Below the pieces are notes generated by a model. It saw only the letters and a program-made list of their open reading frames with translations, did no database searches and was not told the DNA's origin. This document shows positions 1 to 9,564 of a stretch of DNA of 64,000 nucleotides, one piece after another. The stretch comes from Metridium senile (lineage: Eukaryota; Cnidaria; Anthozoa; Actiniaria; Metridiidae): assembly GCA_949775045.1 (NCBI GenBank), contig OX459103.1, positions 18,132,817 to 18,196,816 on the forward strand, in the 5' to 3' direction. Every line of letters begins with the position of its first letter. The first letter of the stretch is position 1. The translations under genes were made by a program, and so were the position numbers.

Positions 1-136
1 GCCGGGTCTTTGCATCGAAGCGAGACGAACGTTGAGCTTGCAATGATAGAGACATTTTAACACCTCGCGGAGCAATTATTTGCGTGTCTCTATCTTTGCA
101 AGCTCAACGTTGGTCTCGCTTCGATGTAAAGGGCCA
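1..136. repeat. Foldback (inverted repeat) element, cut by left edge
   Basis: Bases 1-52 and 84-136 are near-perfect reverse complements; both arms carry CATCGAAGCGAGAC and AACGTTGAGCTTGCAA. The loop is about 30 bp. It looks like a small foldback MITE whose outer end may lie outside the window. No target duplication can be assessed. Confidence 0.7.
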
Positions 137-238
137 GCTACCTTTCAATTGCAAGATGGCACAGGGAACTGTGAAGGGTACTATTAAGGTATTCCCTGTG
201 CAAATATGCCTTGCAAAATAGTGCCGCGGCTTCAGTGC

Positions 239-509
239 CATCCTCGGGAACCCAGGGGTAAATCTTCTGTCGCTCGTTTCTCGTTCCCAGAATAAATACC
301 CCTGGGAACGTAGTCTGTTGGAGCTTTTCCGGAAGTCAAATTTTAGCTCTTTCCTGATTGGAAAATCAAGATGACCATTCAAAGAAAGTCGTTAAATAAG
401 TTTGAATTTTGACTTTCGGAACAAGCTCCAACAGATTACGTTCCCAGGGGTATTTATTCTGGGAGCGAGAAACGAGCTACAGAAGATTACCCCTGGGTTC
501 TCGAGGATG
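239..509. mobile_element. Foldback MITE with 9-bp target duplication, copy 1
   Basis: A 271-bp element made almost entirely of two inverted arms, with ends CATCCTCGGGAACCCAGG and the complement ending CTCGAGGATG. It is flanked by the exact 9-bp direct repeat CTTCAGTGC at 230-238 and 510-518. Two relatives lie at 58586-58868 and 59018-59300. A 9-bp duplication is typical of Mutator-like (MULE) transposons; family assignment is inferred. It lies just 3' of the MASP-like gene. Confidence 0.8.
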
Positions 510-518
510 CTTCAGTGC

Positions 519-867
519 TAGAAAACGTGAACCTGGGTGCGAGAAACCTTTTCTATAGAACGTTATTTTTCATATTTAAACCAGTTATCTCTATTACTGT
601 AATTACTGTACAATACTACCAACAAATCTATCTACAAGGTTGTCATGGTTACGACTAGCAACACACTGTCAGCTTTCGTTTTTTGGTTGCCACGGCAACC
701 AAATAAGTCCTAGTGATTTTATCAACTGAAACACAATGTTTATATGATAACCCAAATAAGGCAGTAACATTCCATATATGGTGGTGCTCATAACTTTATA
801 CATGACGTCATTGACTGGTACTGTAACCTATTTAGTAATGAGGAAGTTGTCATAGCAACGCTGTTCT
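519..867. other. 3' flank of the MASP-like gene
   Basis: Non-repetitive AT-rich sequence between the MITE at 239-509 and the protease stop codon. The gene reads leftward, so this is its 3' UTR and downstream flank. I could not fix the polyadenylation site. The nearest AATAAA on the minus strand that I noticed is inside the MITE, in its TATTTATTCTGGGA segment. Confidence 0.4.
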
Positions 868-1270
868 CTAAAACATGTTCTGTTCAATCCATTGCCCAAA
901 CCTCACGATTTTGACGAAGACGCCGTATTTGTTAGCAAGGCCACATCCTAAGTCACTCCCCCAGCTGACGACACCTCCTAGAATCCACTTGTTGTTCTTA
1001 GAGTCGAAGAAGACCAGGCCTCCTCCTGAATCGCCCTGGCAAACGTCTTGACCCCCAGCACTGTGACCTGCGCAGATCATGTTATCAGTAACGGTGTAGC
1101 CCTCACTAAGGAAGGACCTCTGACAAACTGGCTTGGATACAACCGGTAGACACGCTTCTTTGAGTGCGTCGGCAAGGTCGCCTTTTTGGGGTTTGACAGA
1201 AATGCGGGGTTTTGTTTTGCCCCAGCCGACGGCCATTCCGAACTTGGATGGTGTGATGAGGTTGACTTGG
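868..1270 (-). CDS. MASP-like last exon: catalytic Ser and stop
   Basis: The acceptor tag ends at 1271, the only nearby AG that fits phase 2. It gives [18 protein letters not shown], then [20 protein letters not shown] and [11 protein letters not shown], ending EQNMF and TAG. Asp189 lies six residues before Ser195, and Gly216/Gly226 are present. The Ser codon is TCA. Confidence 0.93.
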
Positions 1271-4200
1271 CTATTAACAGTACAACATGATTGTTATGAT
1301 CATTATTATTAGTTATAAAGCTCATTAATAATTCTTAACAATTGATAGAAGAAATCACAACCTTGGAGGTACCCTGCGAGTAGAGATTTCTTTCTCTCTT
1401 ACCTGGAACGACTAGGAAAGAAACCTCTGCCTGCAACCGGTTATTTACATCCAAGTTTCTGGATGTAAAAAAATTATGGGCTATCTAATTATAAACTGGT
1501 TTTAAACTGGTTTATTCAACTACGTCATCTCGCGCATGGCAATAAATCAACAATTTCCGCTGATTGTATCCGCGGGCTTGTTCTCACTTTAAGATGGCGG
1601 ATGCGTGCAAACCTCATGATTGACGTTTGGGATACGTAATGCCGACGTCATGTTCACGCATGCTCAACAGGATTAACAACCGGTTGCAGGCAGAGGTTTC
1701 TTTCCTCGTCGTTCCAGGTAAGAGAGAAAGAAATCACTGCTCGCAGGGAACCTTGGAGGAGGTTCAATATTTAGATTCGTCTTCATTATTCATACGTTTT
1801 AACTTGAATGTTCTCTTATACACTGCAAAAACGGCTGAGTAGATACAACACAGTATATTGCGTTAATCATGCACTCAGGATAACACTTTATAGTGAGTTA
1901 ACCCAACTCATTATTGAGTAAAAGTGAAGTTAAACTCAATATATTGCATTACCAGAAATCTAAGACATTTTACGTCCGCGATATTATGACCAGCGGTCTA
2001 CTGGCAGTCCAGAATTACCCTCGAATTTCTATCGAAATAAATCAATTTATCAAAACCAAACTACTATAAGTTTGTTTAGAAGTACCAAGCGCTTCTGGTG
2101 CAGTTGAGATATTTAAAATTGAAGCGCTCGCTTACGCTCGGCATAGAATAATTCGAACGAATTAGGTCACTTAGAAAATTTCAAAAAGGACACAGGAAGC
2201 CCATGCTATGAACTTTGAATTTTGAATTTCCCGCTTAAGAAGCCTTCGGATTCTTTAAACAGCGGTATAACACGTAAAATCACCAGGCTACTAAGCTGTA
2301 AACATTGCAATCGACTCGACGATCGAAACAAGCTTCTTTGCAGGATTTATCGGTCATTTTTTATGATATTTTGGTGTAAAATTGAAATTTTTAAAACTAA
2401 AAAATCATCACTTTTTACCGTTAATCTGCGTCATTGGTGTATTACTTGGAAAGACTTCTAAAACAGCATTGAAAAGCCCGTAATCTCAGGAGCATTTTAA
2501 GAAGGCGGCAAGGATGGATCCATGTAAACTATCGATGACAGGCGATGCTGAACACAAGGTAAATTACACATTTTTCGCTGAAATACAGACTAAAGTAAAG
2601 CAATTATTTCTCGATAATGTTATTCCTTTGTGCTGCATATTGAGAAAACTAAATCAAACGTAACTTGCATAAATGAATAGAACTTATACTCGAGTTAAAA
2701 GTTAGGAGGCGGCACCGATAGTACAATGATATTTAGCAAATATATTAGACATTTTCTTTCTGAGCCCATACATTTATCAGTAATTCTGAGCGGCCATTTT
2801 TAAATGCCACAAATCTAACTTTAGCATGCGGTGACGTCACATGTCTTCGATTTCTGGTAATGGAGTACATTGTATTCAATGGCACATCTACATTTATGTT
2901 TACTCTCAATGAGTTTGGTTTACTCACTATAAAGTGTTATCCTGAATGCATGATTAACGCAATATACTGTGTTTTGGTTCTACTCAGCCGTTTTTGCAGT
3001 GTATTTATTTTTAGCTTGACAATTTTAGTTAAATAAGAAAGAACTAGCTTTGGAGATTTATATGTACTATATATAATATTCTCGTCCGAGGCGGGGTAAT
3101 TAAGAAATCATAATTTAAAAGAGCAGATCAAGATATGTAAGATTCTTGAGATTTGGTGCTTTTGGTTGGATATATTGAGTGAGTTTCCGCCATTCAAAAC
3201 TGCACAAAATTACAAAGGAATGTATGGAATGGCGTCCTTCCAAACCATACATTTCCTTCTATTTTTAGGCATTTTCATGAGGCTGTATCTTGGTCAGAAT
3301 ACAACCAAATACAACCAATCTCATATATCTTGATGTGCTCTATTTAATTATGAGGTTCATTTCTTAATTACATTAATTACAGAAACTAGTACCCAGTCCT
3401 TTACTCATTTTGGAAAAGGCCAATAACGATGACAGAAGGCTTGGATACAGTACAACAAAACTTCAATAACAACGAAATGCCTACCTTGCAGTTTTCGGTA
3501 AGCAGATTGGTCTAACATATTCTCCGATCGTGATTTCTCCGTCGAGTTTCAAGAGGGCTAAGTCCGAATCAAAGAGCGTGTAGTCAAAGTTGTCGTGTAT
3601 AATAATCTGTGATACGTTCCTTCGTTGTACTTGATGGGCGTTGGGTTTCGATGTGCGATGAAGGCCAACAAACAACTCAAACTGTGTTAGTGGTAGAATA
3701 CCTTTCTTGTTCTTGACACAGTGGGCAGCTAAAGAATGAAAACGATGTTTAGTTTTTAGCCCGGTACACACAAGTCCACGGGTTGATTGTAGAAATTTCC
3801 ATATTTCTACACCAATTTGTTGGTAAGATACCCTGGGGTACGTACTAGTCCTTTGATACTTTTAAAGGTCATTTTAGTCAATATAGTGTCGTCTCTGTAA
3901 TCTATTTTTCACATGGCATACCTGTTAATACCCATTTCTCGTTAAGCAGCGATCCTCCACAGGCCACGTTACCATTCTTCTTTAGCAACACGTGCCAGGG
4001 ATACGCCCCTTTGGCAGTTTCCTGCCCTCCCACAATTCTTTGCCGGCACTGCTGTCGTCTTGTGCCGTTGAATCTTGTTTCACCGCATGCTGAAAACGGC
4101 AGTAAGATAATTAGTAAAATAAATTATCTTAGTATAAAATTTGCATGAATGATCACGAGATAATGGTTTCGAGCTGATAAATTTCACTGACTGACTGACT

Positions 4201-7200
4201 GACTGACTGACTGACTGACTGACTGACTGACTGACTGACTGACTGACTGACTGACTGACCGACCGACTGACTGACTGACTGATTGACTGACTGACTGACT
4301 GACTGACTGACTGACCGACTGACTGACTGACTGACTGACTGACTGACTGACTGACTGACTGACCGACCGACCGACTGACTGACCGACTGACTGACTGACT
4401 GACCGACTGACTGACTGACCGACTGACTGACTGACCGACTGACTGACTGACCGGCTGACTGACCGACTGACTGACTGACTGACCGACTGACTGACTGACC
4501 GGCTGACTGACCGACTGACTGACTGACTGACTGACTGACTGTTTGGGTAGCCTACTGACTGACTGACTGATTGACGGACTGACTGACTGACCGACATTTA
4601 CAAATATTTAACACTTAACTTATAACACTAAGAAGTGACTATTACATACTTGCAATGCATTTTGGTATAGCTCCAGACCAGGACCCGCCGGCTTTGCATG
4701 TCCGCGTCGATTCGCCATGAAGTTTGAAGTATGAGTCACAGGTATAGTTGACTGTATCTTTGTATTTAAAGCCATTGGATTGAAATGAACCGTGTCTTAA
4801 TATCCCTGGATGACCACAGGAACGACCTTGAAACAAAAACCGACAATGGTAAAGTCATTAGCCAATACCAAAACGAATAAAGGACTGGGTACTAGTTTTC
4901 CTAATTAATGTAGTTAGAAAATGAACCTCATAATGTAAAAGAGCAGTTCAAGATATGTTAGATTACTGAGATTTGGTGCTTTTGGTTGGATATTGAGTGA
5001 GTTACAGCCATTTAAAACTGTCCAAAATGACAAAGGAATGTATGGATTGAAAGGACGGGCGTACTTAATGTAATCAACTGAATCAGACAACGTACATTCT
5101 TCTCAATTTAAGTTTCTTGCGTTTTCATTCCAGACGACCGCCCGGAAAAAAATGTTTTAAAGCGTGACAGTCACTTACGTTTGCAAGATGGCGTGACACC
5201 ACTCCATGTTCCAGTATTTCTACAGTCCCGGATGTAAGATCCAAATAACTGGTAGCCAGGCAGACACGAGAATTCTAGAGTATCTTTGAATGAGAAGCTG
5301 TTGCCTTTCATGATGCCGTTACGAGGCGCTGTTTGTTTAGGGCAGATGATACCTGTAGGTGATTGGTTAAGACAGACAGACATAAGGACAGACAGACAGA
5401 ATGACTGATTTATTAAATAACCGAATAAATGACATGTAGGTGATTGGTTAAGACAGACAGACAGACAGACAGACATTAAAGACAGACAGAATGACTGATT
5501 TATAATCGAATAAATAAATGAAGGAATGTATCAATGAAGGAATGAACGAATTATTGAATGAATGAATGAATGGATGGATGAATGAATGGATGAATGATTA
5601 ATTGAATGAATGAATTGATAAACGATTAATTGGATGAATGAAAGAATGAACGATTAATTGGATAGATGAATGCATGCATAAAAGAATGAAGTAATGAACG
5701 AATGGATGAACGAATCATTGGATGGATCAATGAATGAATGAATGAATAGATGAATGGATGGATGGATGAATGGATGAATAAGGCAATGGACTGATGAATG
5801 AAGAAATGGATGAATAAAGGAATGGATGATGTAATGAATGAAGAAGAAAATCGATGGATGGATTCATTAATAAAGGAGTGGATGAAGGATTGAACAGATT
5901 GATGAATGAATAGATTGAATAGATGAATAGATTGGATTGATGGTTGGTTGGATGAATGATTGAATTTATGAATGATCAATGTCTTTGTTTTTAGTATCAA
6001 CCTACCATGTGTTTCGTAGTAAGCTTTAAATCCTTTGTTACTACCAGAATCGTCCGAAACAAACTGTAGATTCATGTAATTCCCGGCTGAAGTGATATTG
6101 TTGGGCAACGTCTTGCCACACAACGGTCCGTATCGCCGGCCAATGCCAGCTGAAACCTTCAGATAGTCGTATGGACAGGGGACGTCGGGATGGTCCTCGA
6201 GGTCAAACTAGAATATGAAATATTTGGATCATAAAAAAGCAATGCAACAACACATTTACTCCGACGAAGGGCTAAAGCTCGAAACGTCAGTAAAGTAAAG
6301 TCAACATTTTTAACGGTGTTGAAAATTTCATTATATTATCTATCGTTTATAATATTTTGTATTGAATATTGAAAAGTTTATTTCTAGGATGTATGTACAA
6401 ATTAGCACAGGCACTTAGTATAAGTGTTAGTCGTGCGACATTTAAATGTGAGATGTGAGATGCGACTTTTGAACTAGGCATAGATTTGGCACATGTGAGA
6501 TACGAAGTTTGAACTAGGCCTAGATTTGGCACATGTGAGATACGAAGTTTGAACTAGGCCTAGATTCGGCACATGTGAGATGCGAAGTTTGAACTAGGCC
6601 TAGATTCGGCACATGTGAGATACGAAGTTTGAACTAGGCCTAGATTCGGCACATGTGAGATACGAAGTTTGAACTAGGCCTAGATTCGGCACATGTGAGA
6701 TACGAAGTTTGAACTAGGCCTAGATACGGCACATGTGAGATGCGAAGTTTGAACTAGGCCTAGATTCGGCACATGTGAGATACGAAGTTTGAACTAGGCC
6801 TAGATTCGGCACATGTGAGATACGAAGTTTGAACTAGGCCTAGATTCGGCACATGTGAGATACGAAGTTTGAACTAGGCCTAGATTTGGCACATGTGAGA
6901 TACAAAATTTGAACAAGGCCTAGATTCGGCACATGTGAGATACGAAGTTTGAACTAGGCCTAGATTTGGCACATGTGAGATGCGAAGTTTGAACAAGACC
7001 TAGATTTGGCACATGTGAGATGCGAAGTTTGAACTAGGCCTAGATTCGGCACATGTGAGATGCGAAGTTTGAACAAGACCTAGATTTGGCACATGTGAGA
7101 TGCGAAGTTTGAACTAGGCCTAGATTCGGCACATGTGAGATACGAAGTTTGAACTAGGCCTAGATTTGGCACATGTGAGATACGAAGTTTGAACTAGGCC

Positions 7201-9540
7201 TAGATTCGGCACATGTGAGATACGAAGTTTGAACTAGGCCTAGATTCGGCACATGTGAGATGCGAAGTTTGAACTAGTTTAAACATTATACCTTTTTGAA
7301 ATACATAGTCACTTGGTAGCCTTTTTCGACAGAGATGGTCCAATCACAATTAGCGTTCTTTGGGTATGGCTTGGGATATTCCGGTGTTGTGATATATCCA
7401 CGTCTGGCTGTTAATTGCTGATTGTTACATACAACTAGAACAATAGAATAAGTGTTAATTAATGTTCGTATGTTTGAGAGAAAAACAAATGAATCGTGAT
7501 ACGGTATATAAGTAGGTATTATAGGATGTATGGCATGGTTGCATGGTTGCATGGCTTAATGGTTTACCGCGCGCCTCTCACCGCTGCGATCCAGGTTCGA
7601 GTCGCTTCACGGGCATTGATCAAATGTGAGTTGAGTTTGTTTAGTGCGTTGTTCCTTGTCACAAGGGTTTTTCTCAGGATCATATGTGAGTTGAGTTTGT
7701 TGTTCTCTCCATTGCCACACGGGTTTTTCTCAGGATCATATGTGAGTTGAGTTTGTTGTTCTCTCCATTGCCACACGGGTTTTTCTCAGGATCATATGTG
7801 AGTTGAGTTTGTTTGATGTGTTGTCCTCTCCCTTGCCACACGGGTTTTTCTCAGGATCATATGTGAGTTGAATTTGTTATTCTCTCCCTTGCCACACGGG
7901 TTTTTCTCAGGGCCATATGTGACACAACTCTTCCCATTCCACCAAAAAGAAACGTTTGCTACACAGGCTATAATCTCCCTAGAGGGGTATAGTAAGGAAA
8001 GTTCTTACCATTACAAGACCTTTTATTAGGCATCAATCTGTAGCCAGCTCTGCATGAGCAGTAGTGCCCACCGAGATAGTTGTGGCAGTAATGATCGCAC
8101 TCCCCTTTACTTCTGCTGCATTCATCGGTGTCTAATATAAGCAACAATAGAAAAGGTTATGTGGCATACGAACATGTTGAGATTGTAGATACATAGAGAA
8201 AACCAACCAACAAACGAACCAACTAACTAACGAACAAGCCAACCAACCAACAAGCGAACCACTGAACTAGCCAACCAACAAACGAACAAACTAACTAGCC
8301 AACAAGCCAACCAACCAACCAGTAAATCAACCAATACCCTGCGAGTGGCAGAGATTTCGTTCTCTCTTACCTGGGACGAATTGAAAGTCAGAGAAAAATA
8401 ACTCTCTGCTCTCAGTGTAATTAAGCAACCATTCAACTAACCAATTAATCAACTAGCTAACAGTCCAACTAACCAACAGTCCAACTAACCAACAATTCAA
8501 TCAACTAACCAATAGCAACCAACTAATCAGCCAACCATCCAGCTAACAAACCATCCTACAAACCAACAAACTAACCAACCAACCTATCATCACAGCAAAA
8601 CAAACGTAAGATATATAAAAAATTCCTATCAAAGTTTTTTATGTTCCATTTTATTTTGGACAACGGTTATGAAAACATGATTATTTGGTAGTTACCTACT
8701 GCAACGTAGTGAGCTACAAAGCCAACGTATTTCTCCTCGTTAGAATAATCAGAATGGAACATAAGACTTGCTTCATTAGTGGGCGACGTCAAGACCTTAG
8801 GTTTGTACGGGTTGATCTTGTCAACGTTCCCGCAAAACTTCGGAGTTGAGTTATTGTTGGAGCGAAGCATAACCCAGTCGTATTCACACTTGTAGAACGG
8901 CTCAACATCGAACTCGGTGAACCTGAATAGATATATACAGCCGGTTATAATATATCTATAAACTTCGCAGTGTATCCTCTCAGAGCAAGATCCACTAGGG
9001 ACACCCTGACTGGAAGACGTTTATATTATAGTGATGATGGTGGTGGCGATGATAATGATGATGAAGATGATGGTGATGAAGATGATGGTGATGTAGATGA
9101 TGGTGATGGCGATGGTGATGTAGAAGATGGTGATGAAGATGATGGTAATGATGATGGCGATGAAGATGATGGTAATGATGATGGTGATGAAGATGATTTT
9201 TGATGGTGATGAAGATGATGATGAAGATGATGGTGATGAAGATGATGATGATGGTGATGACGATGTTGACGATGATGGTGACGATGATGGTAATGATGAT
9301 GATGATGATGGAGATAGTTGGGATGATGATATAATTAAATGACTATTATGTTGATAATGATGATGATAGTGTTGATAATGATGATGGTCATGATATTGGC
9401 AATGTACCTGACTCGTATCCTGAATCCTTTGCTGACCTTGATATTCCACACACAGTGTACAAAGTTAGGATAGGTATCGGGGTACCTGGGTGTTGTTATC
9501 ACACCAAAATAACCAGTCAGATTACCTCCACATGTACCGG
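868..9540 (-). CDS. MASP-like complement serine protease (CUB-EGF-CUB-CCP-CCP-trypsin), lacking only the first exon
   Basis: Secreted modular protease with the exact MASP/C1r/C1s domain order; family members are zymogens on pattern-recognition collectins or ficolins that cleave complement components. Ten exons: 9540-9408, 8922-8696, 8131-8009, 7434-7292, 6207-6006, 5352-5179, 4826-4650, 4089-3922, 3728-3485, 1270-868. All have GT/AG borders, and phases join without a break into 663 complete codons plus stop. Approximate residues: CUB1 1-120, EGF 121-161, CUB2 162-276, CCP1 276-334, CCP2 334-393, protease to 663. Activation site R-IVGG, catalytic His (TAAHC), Asp (DSDLALLKL) and Ser (GDSGGG), with D189 for Arg/Lys specificity. 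The catalytic Ser codon is TCA and the histidine-loop disulfide is present, so it resembles the MASP1 branch rather than MASP2/MASP3/C1r/C1s. All domain borders are phase-1 introns. The signal-peptide exon, expected upstream of 9540, was not found. Confidence 0.93.
1370..1749. mobile_element. Foldback element with 10-bp direct flanks, in the last MASP intron
   Basis: Inverted arms begin ACCCTGCGAGTAGAG and end GCTCGCAGGGA, both followed inward by a TTTCTTTCTCTCTTACCTGG segment. The direct repeat ACCTTGGAGG flanks it at 1360-1369 and 1750-1759. A fragment of the same family lies at about 8333-8420. The duplication length again suggests a Mutator-like origin. Confidence 0.75.
1821..3001. mobile_element. 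Long TA-flanked TIR element (1.18 kb)
   Basis: It begins CACTGCAAAAACGGCTGAGT, ends with the reverse complement, and has TA on both sides. Each arm continues as CAGTATATTGCGTTAATCAT and the AACACTTTATAGTGAGT segment for roughly 120-180 bp. The roughly 800-bp interior is not shared with the short copies at 19792-20058 and 42269-42556. A short open frame at 2222-2461 lies in the interior but matches nothing I recognise. Confidence 0.75.
3055..3435. mobile_element. Foldback element in MASP intron
   Basis: The left half (AAGAGCAGATCAAGATATGT, TTTGGTGCTTTTGGTTGGAT) and right half (CAACCAATCTCATATATCTT, ATGAGGTTCATTTCTTAATTA) are imperfect inverted arms. Related half-copies occur at about 4868-5055 and 63255-63640. 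Boundaries are approximate. Confidence 0.55.
3485..3728 (-). CDS. MASP-like exon: catalytic His and Asp
   Basis: Starts with CT completing Ala, then AHC (catalytic His57), and contains DSDLALLKL (catalytic Asp102) and RPICLPKTA. Donor GT at 3484-3483, phase 2. Having the protease domain split over three exons differs from the single-exon protease domains of vertebrate MASP2, MASP3, C1r and C1s. Confidence 0.93.
3922..4089 (-). CDS. MASP-like exon: linker, activation site and start of protease
   Basis: Encodes TCGETRFNG, then [10 protein letters not shown], the Arg-Ile activation cleavage, and [15 protein letters not shown]. The Cys of TCGE is expected to pair with Cys122 (RPICLP). A second Cys at P4 of the cleavage site is unusual. 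The exon stops just before the catalytic His triad (phase 1). Confidence 0.92.
4183..4590. repeat. (TGAC)n microsatellite
   Basis: About 400 bp of TGAC with scattered CCGAC variants, in the intron between CCP2 and the activation-site exon. It produces a meaningless Ser-Val-Ser-Gln open frame on the minus strand. Confidence 0.97.
4650..4826 (-). CDS. MASP-like exon: CCP2 (sushi) module
   Basis: A phase 1-1 exon encoding [29 protein letters not shown] and PKC: four cysteines plus the tryptophan. In this family CCP2 packs against the protease domain and helps bind the substrate. Confidence 0.92.
4868..5060. mobile_element. Partial copy of the 3055-3435 foldback family
   Basis: Shares AAAGAGCAGTTCAAGATATG and GAGATTTGGTGCTTTTGG with the copy at about 3118-3200, and the same TACTAGTTTTC and ACCTCATAAT arm. 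Only one half is present. It lies in the intron between CCP1 and CCP2. Confidence 0.55.
5179..5352 (-). CDS. MASP-like exon: CCP1 (sushi) module
   Basis: A single phase 1-1 exon with the four CCP cysteines (IIC, FSC, RDC, PSC) and the TWSG tryptophan. Acceptor ctacag before 5352, donor GTAAGT at 5178. One CCP per exon agrees with a shuffled module. Confidence 0.92.
5380..5985. repeat. GACA and GAAT/GGAT simple-repeat tract
   Basis: A short duplicated (GACA)n block at about 5380-5485 is followed by about 470 bp of degenerate GAATGAAT/GGATGGAT sequence, filling the intron between CUB2 and CCP1. Confidence 0.9.
6006..6207 (-). CDS. MASP-like exon: second half of CUB2
   Basis: Encodes [18 protein letters not shown], the second Cys pair ending at LCGK, and [16 protein letters not shown], the conserved calcium-binding and closing CUB segment. 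Phase 0 in, phase 1 out. Downstream on the minus strand comes a GAAT-rich intron. Confidence 0.93.
6446..7276. repeat. 40-bp minisatellite, about 20 copies
   Basis: Unit of exactly 40 bp, centred on CGGCACATGTGAGATACGAA and GTTTGAACTAGGCCTAGATT. Copies differ at only a few positions (TTCGG/TTTGG, GATAC/GATGC). Every complete copy has the palindromic E-box CACATGTG. It lies in the intron within CUB2, 16 bp from the exon at 7292. Confidence 0.97.
7292..7434 (-). CDS. MASP-like exon: first half of CUB2
   Basis: Encodes [19 protein letters not shown] and [11 protein letters not shown], a clear CUB start. Donor GT at 7291-7290, phase 1 in and phase 0 out. The next intron holds the 40-bp minisatellite. 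The internal CUB2 intron is phase 0, unlike CUB1 (phase 2). Confidence 0.92.
7540..7925 (+). mobile_element. tRNA-derived SINE with tandem tail
   Basis: A pol III promoter-like head holds A box TGGCTTAATGG (7552-7562) and B box GGTTCGAGTCG (7594-7604), 31 bp apart as in tRNA genes. It is followed by about five tandem units of 55-62 bp containing ATATGTGAGTTGAGTTTGTT and TGCCACACGGGTTTTTCTCA. It is not a functional tRNA, since no cloverleaf 3' half follows. It sits in the intron between CUB2 and EGF. Confidence 0.75.
8009..8131 (-). CDS. MASP-like exon: calcium-binding EGF module
   Basis: One symmetrical phase 1-1 exon. It encodes DTDEC at the start, six cysteines and [12 protein letters not shown], matching the calcium-binding EGF pattern, including an Asn in the beta-hydroxylation context. 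The upstream intron (8132-8695) is filled with AACC-rich simple sequence. Confidence 0.93.
8165..8600. repeat. AACC-rich simple repeat with an embedded MITE fragment
   Basis: Degenerate (AACCAACT)n tract filling the intron between EGF and CUB1. At about 8333-8420 it is interrupted by TACCCTGCGAGTGGCAGAG and TCTCTCTTACCTGGGACGA, a fragment of the foldback family at 1370-1749. Confidence 0.85.
8696..8922 (-). CDS. MASP-like exon: second half of CUB1
   Basis: Encodes [16 protein letters not shown], the acidic CUB calcium-site segment, then a second Cys pair (YKCEYD to KFCGN) and the closing strand [10 protein letters not shown]. Phase 2 in, phase 1 out. CUB1 of MASPs contributes to dimerisation and collectin binding; that role is family knowledge. 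Confidence 0.9.
9030..9400. repeat. (GAT)n microsatellite
   Basis: About 370 bp of GATGATG/GATGGTGAT sequence in the intron within CUB1. It creates Asp/Met/Ser-rich open frames on both strands, none of which is a gene. Confidence 0.95.
9408..9540 (-). CDS. MASP-like exon: first half of CUB1
   Basis: Acceptor tcttcag before 9540, donor GT at 9407-9406. The exon starts with two bases completing a split codon and ends in phase 2. It encodes [10 protein letters not shown] and PRYPDTYPN, the standard CUB opening with its first disulfide (TCGG to HCVW). NLT is a possible N-glycosylation site. The next 5' exon (Met plus signal peptide) must end with one spare base. Confidence 0.9.
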
Positions 9541-9564
9541 CTGAAGACAAAAAAAAAACTCTAT

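Noticed and set aside
1077..1325. 82-codon frame overlapping the MASP last exon in another frame
   Set aside because: It would require an acceptor at CCATCCAAG that breaks phase; the TTAATAG acceptor at 1272-1271 preserves the reading frame and the protease sequence.
6446..7276. Regular 40-bp periodicity that might suggest a CRISPR array
   Set aside because: There are no unique spacers; whole units are homogeneous, and the DNA is animal.
7540..7612. tRNA gene
   Set aside because: The A and B boxes are present, but there is no complete cloverleaf or 3' acceptor; it is the head of a SINE.
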